This document shows, piece by piece, positions 17,629 through 27,093 of a DNA stretch of 64,000 nucleotides. The notes below the pieces were generated by a model that saw nothing but the letters and a program-made list of their open reading frames with translations, was not told the DNA's origin and did not search any database. The stretch lies in the NCBI RefSeq assembly GCF_004340465.1, contig NZ_SLVV01000004.1, forward strand, positions 186,001 to 250,000, written 5' to 3'. How positions within the stretch are numbered: the stretch's first letter is position 1; each line of letters opens with the position of its first letter. The stretch is from Mesobacillus foraminis (lineage in GTDB: Bacteria > Bacillota > Bacilli > Bacillales > Cytobacillaceae). The position numbers and the translations under genes were made by a program.

Positions 17629-18618
17629 CTAAATCGATTCACCTTCAATGATCTTAAAATCCAGAGACATTGGAGAGTATGTGTTGAATTTTCCATCTTC
17701 AATTTTATAAATCAAGCTTTCAACCGCCATCTTTCCAATTTCTTCAACTGGATACTCAACCGTCGTTAATTTGGGGGAGATATATTTAAGCACATCGATA
17801 TTATCAAAGCCCATCAACCCGACATCCTCGGGGATCTTGATCTTTTTTTCCTTGAAATGATTCATGACCTCAAGAGCATACAGGTCACAGGAGCAGACAA
17901 TTGCCATATCACCATCTTTAAACACTAGGCCATCGAGTACATCCAGGTAATCATTCTGTTTAATGACCTTCACATGATTGATGCCCCTTTCAGAAAGTCC
18001 TTCCTCTAACCCCTTCAGTCTTTCCTCCTGGGTAAAAATATTTCTTTTCCCCTGAAATGACAGCGGGGGACAAATGTAAGTAATTTTGGTATAGCCTTTA
18101 TCTGCAATAAATAAAGCGACGTCCTTCATAGCTCCCCGTTCATGAATTCCAATGTATTGCCACCTTTCCGACAAAAAGTTGAAAATCGTTATAATCGGAA
18201 AGGAGAAACTTTCCAAATAGTGTTCAAACTCTTCTCCTTGATGGACTGTAAATAGGATCATTCCATCCACTTTGTGATTGGCAAGATATTCAATACACTG
18301 TTTTTCATTATCAGGATCTTTATTTGTCAATGCTACGTAGATAAAGTATCCATACTCCTTTGCTTTCAGCTCGACTGCATTCAAAAGCTGTGCAAAGGTA
18401 CGATTGTAAAGATCAAACAGGACAATGCCAAGAGTCATTGTCTTCCCTTTTACCAGGCTTCTGGCGGTAAAATCGGGACGGTAATTTAATTTTGCGGCTG
18501 CTTCGAGAACCTTCTGTTTTGTTTTAAGCTTGATACCGGGACGGTTATTTAAAGCTCGATCCACCGTCCCGGAGGAAACACCGCAGTACTCTGCAAGGTC
18601 TTTAATCGTAATTCTCAT
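17629..18618 (-). CDS. LacI family transcriptional regulator of the sugar locus
   Basis: This 329-residue protein has the LacI headpiece at 1-50 (TIKDLAEYCGVSSGTVDRAL), the hinge region, and a periplasmic-binding-protein-like effector domain. GGAGG precedes ATG 18618. It lies 16 bp after the glycosidase gene inside the operon, so it probably represses its own operon. A shared 15-bp motif at 20971 and 24771 is the best candidate operator. Confidence 0.88.
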   Translation of the reverse strand: MRITIKDLAEYCGVSSGTVDRALNNRPGIKLKTKQKVLEAAAKLNYRPDFTARSLVKGKTMTLGIVLFDLYNRTFAQLLNAVELKAKEYGYFIYVALTNKDPDNEKQCIEYLANHKVDGMILFTVHQGEEFEHYLESFSFPIITIFNFLSERWQYIGIHERGAMKDVALFIADKGYTKITYICPPLSFQGKRNIFTQEERLKGLEEGLSERGINHVKVIKQNDYLDVLDGLVFKDGDMAIVCSCDLYALEVMNHFKEKKIKIPEDVGLMGFDNIDVLKYISPKLTTVEYPVEEIGKMAVESLIYKIEDGKFNTYSPMSLDFKIIEGESI

Positions 18619-18634
18619 AGAGCCTCCACTGATA

Positions 18635-20950
18635 TCATGAAGAAATCGAGTTCACAATTCTTACTCCATAGACACCGCCGGCAGCTTTCCCTTGCTCTGA
18701 CTGAAACTTGACTTCGACCTTTTGTTTCTCCTGTGTCAGGTGAAGTGGTATCTCGTAATTCATATCGATAAGGCCGTCGGAGAGCTTTCCTGTCAGCTGC
18801 TGCTCGGCAATCACTTCTCCATTAACTAAAATCTGAAAATAGCGTTCAAATACTTTTCCATCCGTATAAAGGGTATTGTCACGGCCATAATAGGTGACCT
18901 GTAGGTACATTTGCTTCTCTGGTTCTACAGCCATCTCATAGCTAAAAAATCCTTCCCCGCGAACATCCCGCCATGATTTTTGAACCACATTGAAATAATC
19001 AGACTGCGAGTTTTGTGATTGAATCCCGTGCTCGATCTCTGGCTGCTGTTCACCAGGCTGAACGGCATCAACTGTGATGGATCTCAGTCTTTCCAGCTCT
19101 TCTTTTTCCTTATCCACAAACGTTTCGTAAGTTGTTTCATCCATCAAGTTCCAGTACAGTGTGTAACGCTGATGATGTAGTTCATAAAACGGAATAAGGA
19201 TAACCTTTATGTTCCCTGGCTGTCCAATCGCTTCAGTTTCAAACTTCAACGGTGAACCCTCAACAGGCTTGATCCATTCTTCCAGGTTATTTTTGTCCGC
19301 TACAAGGCTTGGCACCTCAATCAATGGATGATTATTGAGTTTCAGATGGTCACCAAGGATATCGCTTTCAGGGAAATTCTCGTTGCCCAATGCACCAGCA
19401 AGAACGACAGGGCCGTACATGAATCCCGTTTTAAGCGGGTTATCCTTAGCCGTATAAGCATGAAGTCCCATTGGCAGTACAAATTCTATAGTGTCACCTG
19501 TTTCCCATTCTGCATCAATTGTTACATAGCCTTCTGCAGAAGAGGAATCGGCAATTTCCCCATTAACCAGGACTGAAAATGATTCAGTCACCCAATATGG
19601 CACCCGGATATGTAATTTCAATTTATCACCGTTTGCCTGTTCAAATAATAGCCGAACTTTATTTGATCTTGGGAAATCTGTCTCTTGCCTGATCTTCAGC
19701 TTTCGATCTTCTGACTCAAGCTCCGAAGCTATAAACAGATTTAGAAACAGGTTTTCTTGTTCTTGATAAAAGATGCATCGTGTATATCGGGCAGGATTTT
19801 CCATACCGGTTCCGGTACAGCACCAAAAGGAATTGTCCGGGGAACAATAAACTTTAAAATGTCCAGGCTGTGTGGCTACAAAATAGGTCTTCATTCCGGA
19901 ATCAGGATCCTGCGAAGCAAGTATATGGTTATAAAGGGCTCTTTCATAGTAATCCATATATTCTGCTTTCCTGGACCACTTGAATAAGTGCTCCGTAAGC
20001 TTTAGCATATTGTAGGTATTGCAGGTTTCCAGCGTTTCGATTCCGAGTGTTTCCTTGTCCGCCGGCCCGAAATGTTCTCCAATGCTATTGCCGCCGATAA
20101 TGTAGGATCGGTTTTCGGTTACTACCTTCCAAAAGTAAAGTGCCGCATTCTTGTAATCTTCGTTCCCTGTCAATTCATAAAGCTTAGCTGCCCCTATGAC
20201 TTTAGGTATTTGGGTGTTCGCATGTTTTCCTTCAAGAATGTCGATGCCTTTGGATAAAGGCTCAAGTATCGCTTGATGGCAGAATCTTTTGGCAAGATCA
20301 AGATAATCTTCATTGCCAGTAATCATATAAAGATCAGCCATAGCTTCATTCATTCCACCATGCTCACAGATTAGCATTCTTTGAAACTGTTCATCAGTCA
20401 GATTATCGGTCCCCTTCTTTGCCCAATCAGCCAGAAGGATGACTGCATCAAGGGCTTTTTGGTTTCCAGTGAGTGTATATACATCAATAAGACCTGCATA
20501 GATCTTATGGATGCTGTACCATGGAACCCAACCGCCAGCAAGACTGAAATTATCTACTTCAAAGTCACCTGTAAATGTTTTATCAAAACATTCCCTGGAG
20601 AATCCGCTTACATATCCTGCACGATCAAGGCTTTGTACATAGGACAGTTCATCAACCGCATATTCCAGTTTTTTGAGGAGAATCTTATCTTTGGTAACAG
20701 CATACATCGAAGCAGCTGCAGAAAGCCAATGGCCAATAGAATGTCCTGCAATGCCGGTCGATTCCCATCCCCCATACCTGGGTTTTTTGGCTGCATGTCC
20801 TGCCCCTTCATAACATGGGGCAATAAGCCTGTCCACATCAAGGTAAATGAGGTATTCCTTCCCTTTATTCTGTGATTCTCTAAAAATCCCATCCAGTAAG
20901 GTTACTTGTGATTCTTTAAAAATTCCATCCAGCATGTTTACATCTTTCAT
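18635..20950 (-). CDS. GH127-type glycoside hydrolase (beta-L-arabinofuranosidase family, DUF1680)
   Basis: About 771 residues. The (alpha/alpha)6 barrel holds conserved DVDRLIAPCYEGAG, WESTGIAGHSIGHWLSA and the zinc/cysteine region FWCCTGTGMENPARY; GH127 enzymes use a zinc-bound Cys as nucleophile. Beta domains follow, ending in a malectin-like module (from about 660). There is no signal peptide, so it acts in the cytosol on imported oligosaccharides. ATG 20950 follows AGGAG; GTG 20974 overlaps that site. Residues 4-27 are a 12-residue unit repeated twice, LDGIFKESQ then LDGIFRESQ. The family also includes other specificities, so beta-L-arabinofuranose is only the default. Confidence 0.85.
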   Translation of the reverse strand: MKDVNMLDGIFKESQVTLLDGIFRESQNKGKEYLIYLDVDRLIAPCYEGAGHAAKKPRYGGWESTGIAGHSIGHWLSAAASMYAVTKDKILLKKLEYAVDELSYVQSLDRAGYVSGFSRECFDKTFTGDFEVDNFSLAGGWVPWYSIHKIYAGLIDVYTLTGNQKALDAVILLADWAKKGTDNLTDEQFQRMLICEHGGMNEAMADLYMITGNEDYLDLAKRFCHQAILEPLSKGIDILEGKHANTQIPKVIGAAKLYELTGNEDYKNAALYFWKVVTENRSYIIGGNSIGEHFGPADKETLGIETLETCNTYNMLKLTEHLFKWSRKAEYMDYYERALYNHILASQDPDSGMKTYFVATQPGHFKVYCSPDNSFWCCTGTGMENPARYTRCIFYQEQENLFLNLFIASELESEDRKLKIRQETDFPRSNKVRLLFEQANGDKLKLHIRVPYWVTESFSVLVNGEIADSSSAEGYVTIDAEWETGDTIEFVLPMGLHAYTAKDNPLKTGFMYGPVVLAGALGNENFPESDILGDHLKLNNHPLIEVPSLVADKNNLEEWIKPVEGSPLKFETEAIGQPGNIKVILIPFYELHHQRYTLYWNLMDETTYETFVDKEKEELERLRSITVDAVQPGEQQPEIEHGIQSQNSQSDYFNVVQKSWRDVRGEGFFSYEMAVEPEKQMYLQVTYYGRDNTLYTDGKVFERYFQILVNGEVIAEQQLTGKLSDGLIDMNYEIPLHLTQEKQKVEVKFQSEQGKAAGGVYGVRIVNSISS
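20870..20941 (-). repeat. tandem duplication of a 36-bp coding unit
   Basis: Units 20906-20941 and 20870-20905 encode VNMLDGIFKESQ and VTLLDGIFRESQ at the start of the GH127 enzyme. They have diverged by several substitutions. Confidence 0.8.
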
Positions 20951-20970
20951 AGCTGCTATTCTCCTTTTAC

Positions 20971-21004
20971 TCACGAAATATAGTGAATCTCAATTACCAC
21001 TATA
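20971..21004. promoter_or_regulatory. candidate LacI-type operator before the GH127 gene
   Basis: TCACGAAATATAGTG (20971-20985) differs by one base from a site before the binding-protein gene (24771-24785). Its right part TATAGTG is also mirrored by CACTATA at 20998-21004. The 163-bp gap after the permease gene probably carries a second promoter under the locus LacI. Confidence 0.5.
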
Positions 21005-21113
21005 CTATTATAAGAACTTTTTTAATAGAAAGAAAACGGGAGGTTCCCTAAGATGAACCCTTACACCATGCATTCCGTCTGGTTATATTGTTGAAGGCCA
21101 TATGTCCTTTTTA

Positions 21114-22016
21114 TCATCCTTTTACTGAACCAATCATTACACCTTTTTCAAAGTATTTTTGGATGAATGGATACACAAGTAAAATCGGCAGCGTCGAAAC
21201 AATAATCACTCCATATTTTATCTGGTCAGCATATTTCTGTGCATATCCGCCGGCTGCTCCCCCAGAGCCCGCTCCCTCAGCAAACACCTGATTCGCTAAC
21301 AGAATGTCCCTTAGAACGATTTGCAGAGGCTGCAAACTGTAATCCCGGATGTAGATCAAGCCTGTAAAGAAATCGTTCCAGTGCCCGACTAGGTAATAAA
21401 GTCCGACAACAGAAATGACAGCCTTGGATAATGGCAGTGCGATCTTTCCAAAAAATTGAAAGTGTGAACAACCATCCATTTGTGCGGCTTCAAATAATTC
21501 CTTCGGCAGCGATGTTTCAAAAAATGTTCTGGTGATGATCAGGTTGAAGACGTTGACAGAAAACGGAAGAATGAACACCCACATTGAGTTTGTCAAGCCT
21601 AGTTCTTTGATTAGAAGGTAGGTTGGAATTAATCCACCGTTAAAAAACATCGTAAATACGAATATGAACATCAATGCACGCCTTGCTTTAAACTCCGGTC
21701 TTGAAAGCACATATGCAGCAGGCAACGTAAACAATAGGTTCACGGCAGTACCTAAGACGGTATAGATAATCGTATTCTTATATCCAACCCAAATTCTCGA
21801 GTCGTTAAAAATTTCCTTGTAGCCAAACAGACTGAAGCCTTTAGGATATAAGGTAACCTGCCCGGTAGATACCAGCGTGGAATCGCTGACGGATGCAATG
21901 ATGACGAAATACAATGGATAGGCGACAATTAAAAAGACGAATGCACATAGAACAAAAATAATAATGTCAAAGATTAAATCCGACGTCGATTTCCCTTTTT
22001 TACTTAAAAGGCTCAT
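21114..22016 (-). CDS. carbohydrate ABC transporter permease (LplC/MalG type)
   Basis: This 300-residue protein has six transmembrane segments and the EAA loop (ELFEAAQMDGCSHFQFFGKI) that contacts the ATPase. It ends in VMIGSVKG, typical of LplC-type permeases. AAGGAGG precedes ATG 22016. It is the second permease of the locus; its partner lies 54 bp upstream. No ATPase gene is present; in B. subtilis the shared MsmX serves such importers. Confidence 0.9.
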   Translation of the reverse strand: MSLLSKKGKSTSDLIFDIIIFVLCAFVFLIVAYPLYFVIIASVSDSTLVSTGQVTLYPKGFSLFGYKEIFNDSRIWVGYKNTIIYTVLGTAVNLLFTLPAAYVLSRPEFKARRALMFIFVFTMFFNGGLIPTYLLIKELGLTNSMWVFILPFSVNVFNLIITRTFFETSLPKELFEAAQMDGCSHFQFFGKIALPLSKAVISVVGLYYLVGHWNDFFTGLIYIRDYSLQPLQIVLRDILLANQVFAEGAGSGGAAGGYAQKYADQIKYGVIIVSTLPILLVYPFIQKYFEKGVMIGSVKG

Positions 22017-22070
22017 GGCCTTCCCTCCTTGCTTTGCAGTTCAAACAGAATTTCAAATAGCTGTAGGCCA

Positions 22071-23045
22071 TTACCATAAACTAATGTTAGAAAATCTCTT
22101 GGCAATATAATTCATCGCCAACAAGAAAGCAAAATTGATAAGTGTATTGAATAATCCAATAGCGGCAGAATAGCTGAATTGGTTGGATATAATCCCGATT
22201 TTGTATACATAGGTGGCGATTACTTCTGAGACAGGCAGGTTCAATGGATTTTGCATCAGGAATATTTTTTCGAACCCAGTATTCAAAATATTTCCCATAC
22301 TTAAGATGAAGAGGATGATCATGGTTGGGACAATCGCTGGCAAATCGACATATCTGATCGTCTGCCATCTGCTTGCTCCGTCGATCTTAGCAGAATCATA
22401 TAACTCAGGGTCTACACTAGCCAAGGCCGCCAAATAAATGATGCTGTTCCAGCCGGCGTGCTGCCAGATATCCGACAGTACGTATACGGGAACAAAAGCT
22501 TTCTCGGAAGCAAGGAGGTTGACATCAAAACCCAGGGAACTGGCAATATGCCCTACTACCCCTGAATTTGGCGACAACAGAACGTTAAGAAGTCCTACCA
22601 TTACGACCATCGAAATGAAATGGGGCAGGTACACGGTTGTTTGAATCGTTTTCTTCCATTTTTTCCAAACAACCTGATTAATGATTAACGCTAAGATTAT
22701 GGGGGCCGGGAAACCCAGGATAATGGTAGCCAAACTGATGACCACCGTATTGGTCATTAAATCTGCAAACATAAAACTGTCAATGAATTGCTTAAAGTAT
22801 TTCAGGCCGACCCATTCTCCCCCGGTAAGTCCTTTGGTAAAATCGTACTCCCGAAATGCCAGTTGGATTCCGTACATTGGTATGTAGTTAAAGATGATAA
22901 TAACGATTATTGCCGGCAGGATCATCAGCCATAATTGATAATCCCGTTTAAAGGTGTTGAAAACAGTTGCTTTTTTCTTTGGTACAATAGCACTGGGGAT
23001 GCTGCCGTCAATTGGTTTTGTTGTTTGAGGATTTAAAAACGCCAC
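22071..23045 (-). CDS. carbohydrate ABC transporter permease (LplB/MalF type)
   Basis: This 324-residue protein has six transmembrane segments after a basic N-terminus (PKKKATVFNTFKRDYQLW) and the EAA-type loop ELYDSAKIDGASRWQTI. It ends MNYIAKRFSNISLW as in LplB proteins. The start is GTG 23045 with AGGAGG upstream. It is separated from the binding-protein gene by a long hairpin that may lower its expression relative to that gene. Confidence 0.9.
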   Translation of the reverse strand: MAFLNPQTTKPIDGSIPSAIVPKKKATVFNTFKRDYQLWLMILPAIIVIIIFNYIPMYGIQLAFREYDFTKGLTGGEWVGLKYFKQFIDSFMFADLMTNTVVISLATIILGFPAPIILALIINQVVWKKWKKTIQTTVYLPHFISMVVMVGLLNVLLSPNSGVVGHIASSLGFDVNLLASEKAFVPVYVLSDIWQHAGWNSIIYLAALASVDPELYDSAKIDGASRWQTIRYVDLPAIVPTMIILFILSMGNILNTGFEKIFLMQNPLNLPVSEVIATYVYKIGIISNQFSYSAAIGLFNTLINFAFLLAMNYIAKRFSNISLW

Positions 23046-23068
23046 AAATTTATACCTCCTATTGATAG

Positions 23069-23104
23069 GAAGATGCTATACCGTTTTCTCGATATAGCAT
23101 CTTC
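23069..23104 (-). promoter_or_regulatory. intercistronic stem-loop between binding protein and permease
   Basis: A perfect 12-bp stem, GAAGATGCTATA/TATAGCATCTTC with a 12-nt loop, has no T tract after it on the minus strand. Such hairpins often protect the upstream binding-protein mRNA or cause partial termination. Confidence 0.6.
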
Positions 23105-23115
23105 TATATCATTTT

Positions 23116-24732
23116 TTATTTTTGCTTGTATTCATCATAATACTTTTGCATAATTTCAAGGTTCTCAGGCAGCCCGGTCTTTTCTGCCTGCTTAACATAA
23201 GCATCCCATTCTTTCTCAATGCCGCCTTTGGTTATCCATTGTGAGTACTTTGAAAGGGCAAGAGTCATCAGGTTGGTATTGTTCAGACTTAATTTGGAGT
23301 TATCTTCTTTGCTGTATTTGATGAACATGCTAGGCAGTACATCGTTTTCTTTGTCGACCGCATCTAGTGCCGGCATAAACGGTTCTGTCTGCTTTCCAAC
23401 AGACTGCATATCCGTACCAAGTTCAAGCTTTAGGTCGTCTGAAATGTACATGGGTCCATTATCGGCGAATGTAGACGTCCATTTCCATGTACCAGGGTCC
23501 ATTTTTTCATCTGCAGGAGGCAGGACCTTGTAGCTTCCGTCCCCTTTATCCTCAATATTCGTTCCTAATGAACCGAATAAAACCTGCATGCTGACTTCAG
23601 GATCATATAATTCGTTGATAAACTTCAAAGCGGCTTCTTTATTTTTCGATTGCGAGGAGAGCGTAACCATATTCGCTCCGTAGTTAAGACCGTTAAAGTC
23701 ATAGCTCCAGGAAACTTGCTCTGTTGAATTTGCAGAAACCTTTAATGGTGCCAATGACATATATTGCGGAGCCAGTGTGTTTCCGAATCGGTCGGTCACT
23801 TCCCAGCCGTACGTATATCCAACCTTTGCAACATCGTCCTTGCCACGGGCCACTGACTGGTATTTTGTATAGTCCTGGGTAAAGACCTCCTTGCTGATCA
23901 ATCCCTCCTTATAGCATTTGTGCAGGAATGCAACCATTTCTTTATACCGTTCATCTGTCAGGAAATTTTTGACTTTCCCATCTTCAGCAAAATAGCCAGC
24001 TCCGCTTGCGTCTGTCAATGTAATCCCAGTGCTCCCAAGAAGAACGGTTGGCTGGAAGAATCCAAAGCCGACAGTTCCGGTTGGTGAAAAGTCCATTGGA
24101 ATTTCATCACTTTTATCTCCGTTGCCGTTTGCATCCTCTTCTTTAAACGCTTTCAGGACAGTATATAATTCATCCCAGTTGGTCGGTGCTTTTAATCCCA
24201 GGTTTTCCAGCCACTGTTGGTTGATAAATTGTCTTGTTGCAGTAGCCGGCCAAAATCTTTGATATTTAGGAAGACCATAAATGTTTCCGTCCAGCTGAGT
24301 GGCAATTTCCTTTGTTTCAGGCTTCTCATCGAACATAACTTTTACATTGGGCAAGCTTTTGTCCAGATCATCCGACAAGTCTTCAAACAGACCAGGAAAT
24401 TGGACATGATCTGCATCTGTGATAGCGTTAGGCCCGATGATTAAATCCGGGACATCTCCGCTTGTAAGCAATGCCCCTTTTTTCTGATCCCAGTCAGCTG
24501 TCACCTCTTCCCATTTAATTTCTACTCCTGCACGCTCTTCCACTTCTTGAAGCCATTCCATTTTATTGACATCCTGTGTTAATGGATGCTTGGTAATGAG
24601 GGCTGTGAGTTTCGCCTTTCCATCCTTTGTTACCTCTCCTTTTTCTTCCGTGCCTGCTTCATCATCAGAACACCCAGCTAAAACACCCGCGGATAATGAA
24701 AGGGCTAAAATACCATTTACTACCTTTTTCAT
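23116..24732 (-). CDS. sugar ABC transporter substrate-binding lipoprotein (LplA type)
   Basis: This 538-residue protein has a lipoprotein signal (KKVVNGILALSLSAGVLAGC, lipobox LAGC with Cys 21) and the long solute-binding fold of the LplA-like family, ending QKYYDEYKQK. The length above 500 residues fits binding proteins for oligosaccharides such as pectin or arabinan pieces. AGGGGG precedes ATG 24732. It is the first gene of the operon. Two 12-bp direct repeats lie upstream. Confidence 0.88.
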   Translation of the reverse strand: MKKVVNGILALSLSAGVLAGCSDDEAGTEEKGEVTKDGKAKLTALITKHPLTQDVNKMEWLQEVEERAGVEIKWEEVTADWDQKKGALLTSGDVPDLIIGPNAITDADHVQFPGLFEDLSDDLDKSLPNVKVMFDEKPETKEIATQLDGNIYGLPKYQRFWPATATRQFINQQWLENLGLKAPTNWDELYTVLKAFKEEDANGNGDKSDEIPMDFSPTGTVGFGFFQPTVLLGSTGITLTDASGAGYFAEDGKVKNFLTDERYKEMVAFLHKCYKEGLISKEVFTQDYTKYQSVARGKDDVAKVGYTYGWEVTDRFGNTLAPQYMSLAPLKVSANSTEQVSWSYDFNGLNYGANMVTLSSQSKNKEAALKFINELYDPEVSMQVLFGSLGTNIEDKGDGSYKVLPPADEKMDPGTWKWTSTFADNGPMYISDDLKLELGTDMQSVGKQTEPFMPALDAVDKENDVLPSMFIKYSKEDNSKLSLNNTNLMTLALSKYSQWITKGGIEKEWDAYVKQAEKTGLPENLEIMQKYYDEYKQK

Positions 24733-24766
24733 TTCATTTCCCCCTAGTATTAATTATGTAATGTGT

Positions 24767-24798
24767 ACGTTCACGAAAAATAGTGCACGTTCACGAAA
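24767..24798. promoter_or_regulatory. candidate operator: direct repeats and shared LacI-like motif
   Basis: ACGTTCACGAAA occurs twice, at 24767-24778 and 24787-24798, exactly 20 bp apart, so on the same helix face. TCACGAAAAATAGTG (24771-24785) matches the site before the GH127 gene in 14 of 15 positions. Confidence 0.5.
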
Positions 24799-25202
24799 TA
24801 CCATATAAGTATGGAGTAAATCAGGATTAGTATAGTTTTTAACCCTGCTTCAACCTAAAGGCCAGCGCTACTCTAAGGACAGGCTTAAATTAAGTTAACT
24901 ATGAACTTCGCGAACACATAAACGTGCATGATAGACATTAATATATATATTAATTAGTTAATGTATCTTAATTTAAAATCATGATAGCGTTTTCTTTTTG
25001 GCTCGTCAATAAATTTTATAAATATTCACAAAAATAAAATAATTTTCACATAAAGTTATAAATTTTTCATGTTAGTGGGAAATGAGAGGAAAATCTTTTG
25101 AGGGCAAGTCTACGAGGTTTAAATCGCATACTCTTTTTGATTGGCGGAGTAAACTATAAAGCAGCATTGGAGACCCTTGCTTTCTAATTTTCCATTCAAA
25201 GC
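24799..25202. other. intergenic region with AT-rich palindrome
   Basis: It holds a perfect 18-bp palindrome, ATTAATATATATATTAAT (24937-24954), and a one-mismatch cre-like sequence, TGATAGCGTTTTCT, at 24982-24995. No gene is supported. Confidence 0.4.
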
Positions 25203-25230
25203 AAAAAAGGCCGCCAATGACAGCAGCCTT
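25203..25230 (-). terminator. terminator of the DUF3934 gene
   Basis: On the minus strand an AAGGC-T-GC stem pairs with GC-G-GCCTT around TGTCATTG and is followed by TTTTTT. Confidence 0.65.
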
Positions 25231-25286
25231 CCTATGGTTGATCGATGTTATCATAGTCACTATGCTACCGGACCAGTAATCGCCTT

Positions 25287-25421
25287 TTAGTCTGTTTGTT
25301 TAACACCCTTGCTTTTATATGGTTTAGCACTCTTCGCTTTATTGGCACCAGCCTGCCACCGATTCCACCCTTTTTTTCCAGTCCCTCTACCAGTCCCGCT
25401 CTTTCCTTTTGCTTTACTCAT
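25287..25421 (-). CDS. DUF3934 family small basic protein
   Basis: This 44-residue protein starts MSKAKGKSGTGRGTGKKGWN, followed by RWQAGANKAKSAKPYKSKG. I recognise this as DUF3934, a very basic Gly/Lys-rich family of Bacillus with unknown role. ATG 25421 has GGAG upstream, and a terminator follows. Confidence 0.8.
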   Translation of the reverse strand: MSKAKGKSGTGRGTGKKGWNRWQAGANKAKSAKPYKSKGVKQTD

Positions 25422-25600
25422 TACACCAGCTCCTGCATCCATGAATTTATGTTACCTATATTAAGTGTTAGTCTTATCATTTTCCTTTAGGATAAAAAGG
25501 ATGAAAATAAAATGTTTCAGACCCCCAAAATCATTTATTATACCAGAGTTTATAAAAAAGGAGTGAAAAATATATATCTTTAATCAAAGACATAAATATT

Positions 25601-26836
25601 CTATCCTCCCGTATTCAGCCTCACAGCTCGTTTTTCTTGTTTCTTATGCTGTTTTGTCAATTTAAAAAAGGAAATTGAGCCTATTAACGAGGTCGTAAAC
25701 AATATGGCCCCCATTGGTACGGCGGTCGTCTCGTTTAGTCCTACCAAAGGAGAAACTATGGATCCCAAGAGTAATGGAAGGACTCCTAACAAGGCGCTCG
25801 CGCTTCCTGCACGATGGCTCTGGTTTTCCATTGCCAGTGTGAAAGAGCTTGTGAGAATCATTCCAATCGTCATCATATAAATAAAAATTGGGATAACCAA
25901 GCCAGCCAGCGGTCCCTCTACCAGCGTCATAGTAAACAGGACTGTATTGGCACAAAGAGCAATAATTATGGCGAATCGGAGCAGTTTTCTTTCATTTATT
26001 ATTGCACTAAAACGCCCAATAATAAAACTTCCTGTAATAATGGCCAAGCCGTTAATGCCAAATAGTATACTGAAGACTTGCGGAGACACTCCGTAGATTC
26101 CCTGGTAGACAAAAGGTGTGCCAGAAACATAGGCAAATGTTCCTCCGTGAATGAATCCTACTGTAAGGGCATAGCCAATAAATGACCGGTCTTTAAAAAG
26201 GCTTGCCATGGTTCGAACGGAATGTCCAACTGAGCCCGGCATGCGGCTTTCTAGGGGCAATGTTTCCTTTAAACGAAGGAAAACCGTAAGGACAATGATA
26301 AGTCCAAGCACACTTAAAAAATAGAAAATCCAGTTCCATTCGGAAAATGGCAAGAGCAGGATGGCTCCGCCAGCAACTGGAGCTATCAGTGGAGCTGTTG
26401 AATTTATCACCATTAATAGTGCGAAAAATTTAGTCAGCTCTCTTCCGCTGAATACGTCTCTGACAATAGCCCTCGATAGCACAATACCCGCTGAGGCAGT
26501 CAGCCCCTGAAAAAACCTTGCTGCGATAAAAGCAGTGATATTCGGAGCAAGTGCACAAAAAAGAGAAGATACAGAAAATAAAAAAAGAGAAATCAACAGT
26601 GGCTTTCTCCTGCCGTTCGCATCACTTATAGGGCCAACGATAATCTGGCCAATAGAGAGCCCTATTAAACAAGCAGTCAAGCTTAGCTGGACAAGTGAAG
26701 CACGGGCACCTAAATCCTCGCTAATTTCAGGGAAGCTTGGTAAATACATATCAATATTAAAAGGACCTAGCGTTCCCAGCATGCTGAGGAGAATAGCCAG
26801 CCCCAGCCGCTGTTTTCCTGTTGGATTCTGAAGCAT
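25601..26836 (-). CDS. Bcr/CflA family MFS drug efflux transporter
   Basis: This 411-residue protein has twelve transmembrane segments. It contains FNIDMYLPSFPEI in the first helix, the Bcr/CflA motif D-x-x-x-P, GPISDANGRRKPLL as the motif A loop, and RFFQGLTASAGIVLSRAIV as motif C-like. Family members export drugs or metabolites by proton antiport. Start ATG 26836 has AGGCGGG upstream. Gene context does not reveal the substrate. Confidence 0.88.
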   Translation of the reverse strand: MLQNPTGKQRLGLAILLSMLGTLGPFNIDMYLPSFPEISEDLGARASLVQLSLTACLIGLSIGQIIVGPISDANGRRKPLLISLFLFSVSSLFCALAPNITAFIAARFFQGLTASAGIVLSRAIVRDVFSGRELTKFFALLMVINSTAPLIAPVAGGAILLLPFSEWNWIFYFLSVLGLIIVLTVFLRLKETLPLESRMPGSVGHSVRTMASLFKDRSFIGYALTVGFIHGGTFAYVSGTPFVYQGIYGVSPQVFSILFGINGLAIITGSFIIGRFSAIINERKLLRFAIIIALCANTVLFTMTLVEGPLAGLVIPIFIYMMTIGMILTSSFTLAMENQSHRAGSASALLGVLPLLLGSIVSPLVGLNETTAVPMGAILFTTSLIGSISFFKLTKQHKKQEKRAVRLNTGG

Positions 26837-26978
26837 CCATAACCCGCCTTTCTAGTTAACTCTTAAGAACTTCAATCGTTCGTAAAACTACATTTTCCCT
26901 TTCAAACTATCCCCTGTTTAGGGAAGGGAAAAACCATCTGACAACAGGAATGTTTACAGACGGCAATTGGCGCAATAT

Positions 26979-27010
26979 AAAAAGAGCAGCCCCACTAGTG
27001 TTGGAGCTGC
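26979..27010 (-). terminator. terminator of the VOC gene
   Basis: GCAGC-C-CCA pairs with TGG-A-GCTGC; TTTTT follows on the minus strand. Confidence 0.7.
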
Positions 27011-27093
27011 CCCATTACCGAAAATTTACTTATGCAGAGTTCAGACATAAAATACAAGTCCATAAGCCAGTTGAAACCCCAAAAAGTATATAA

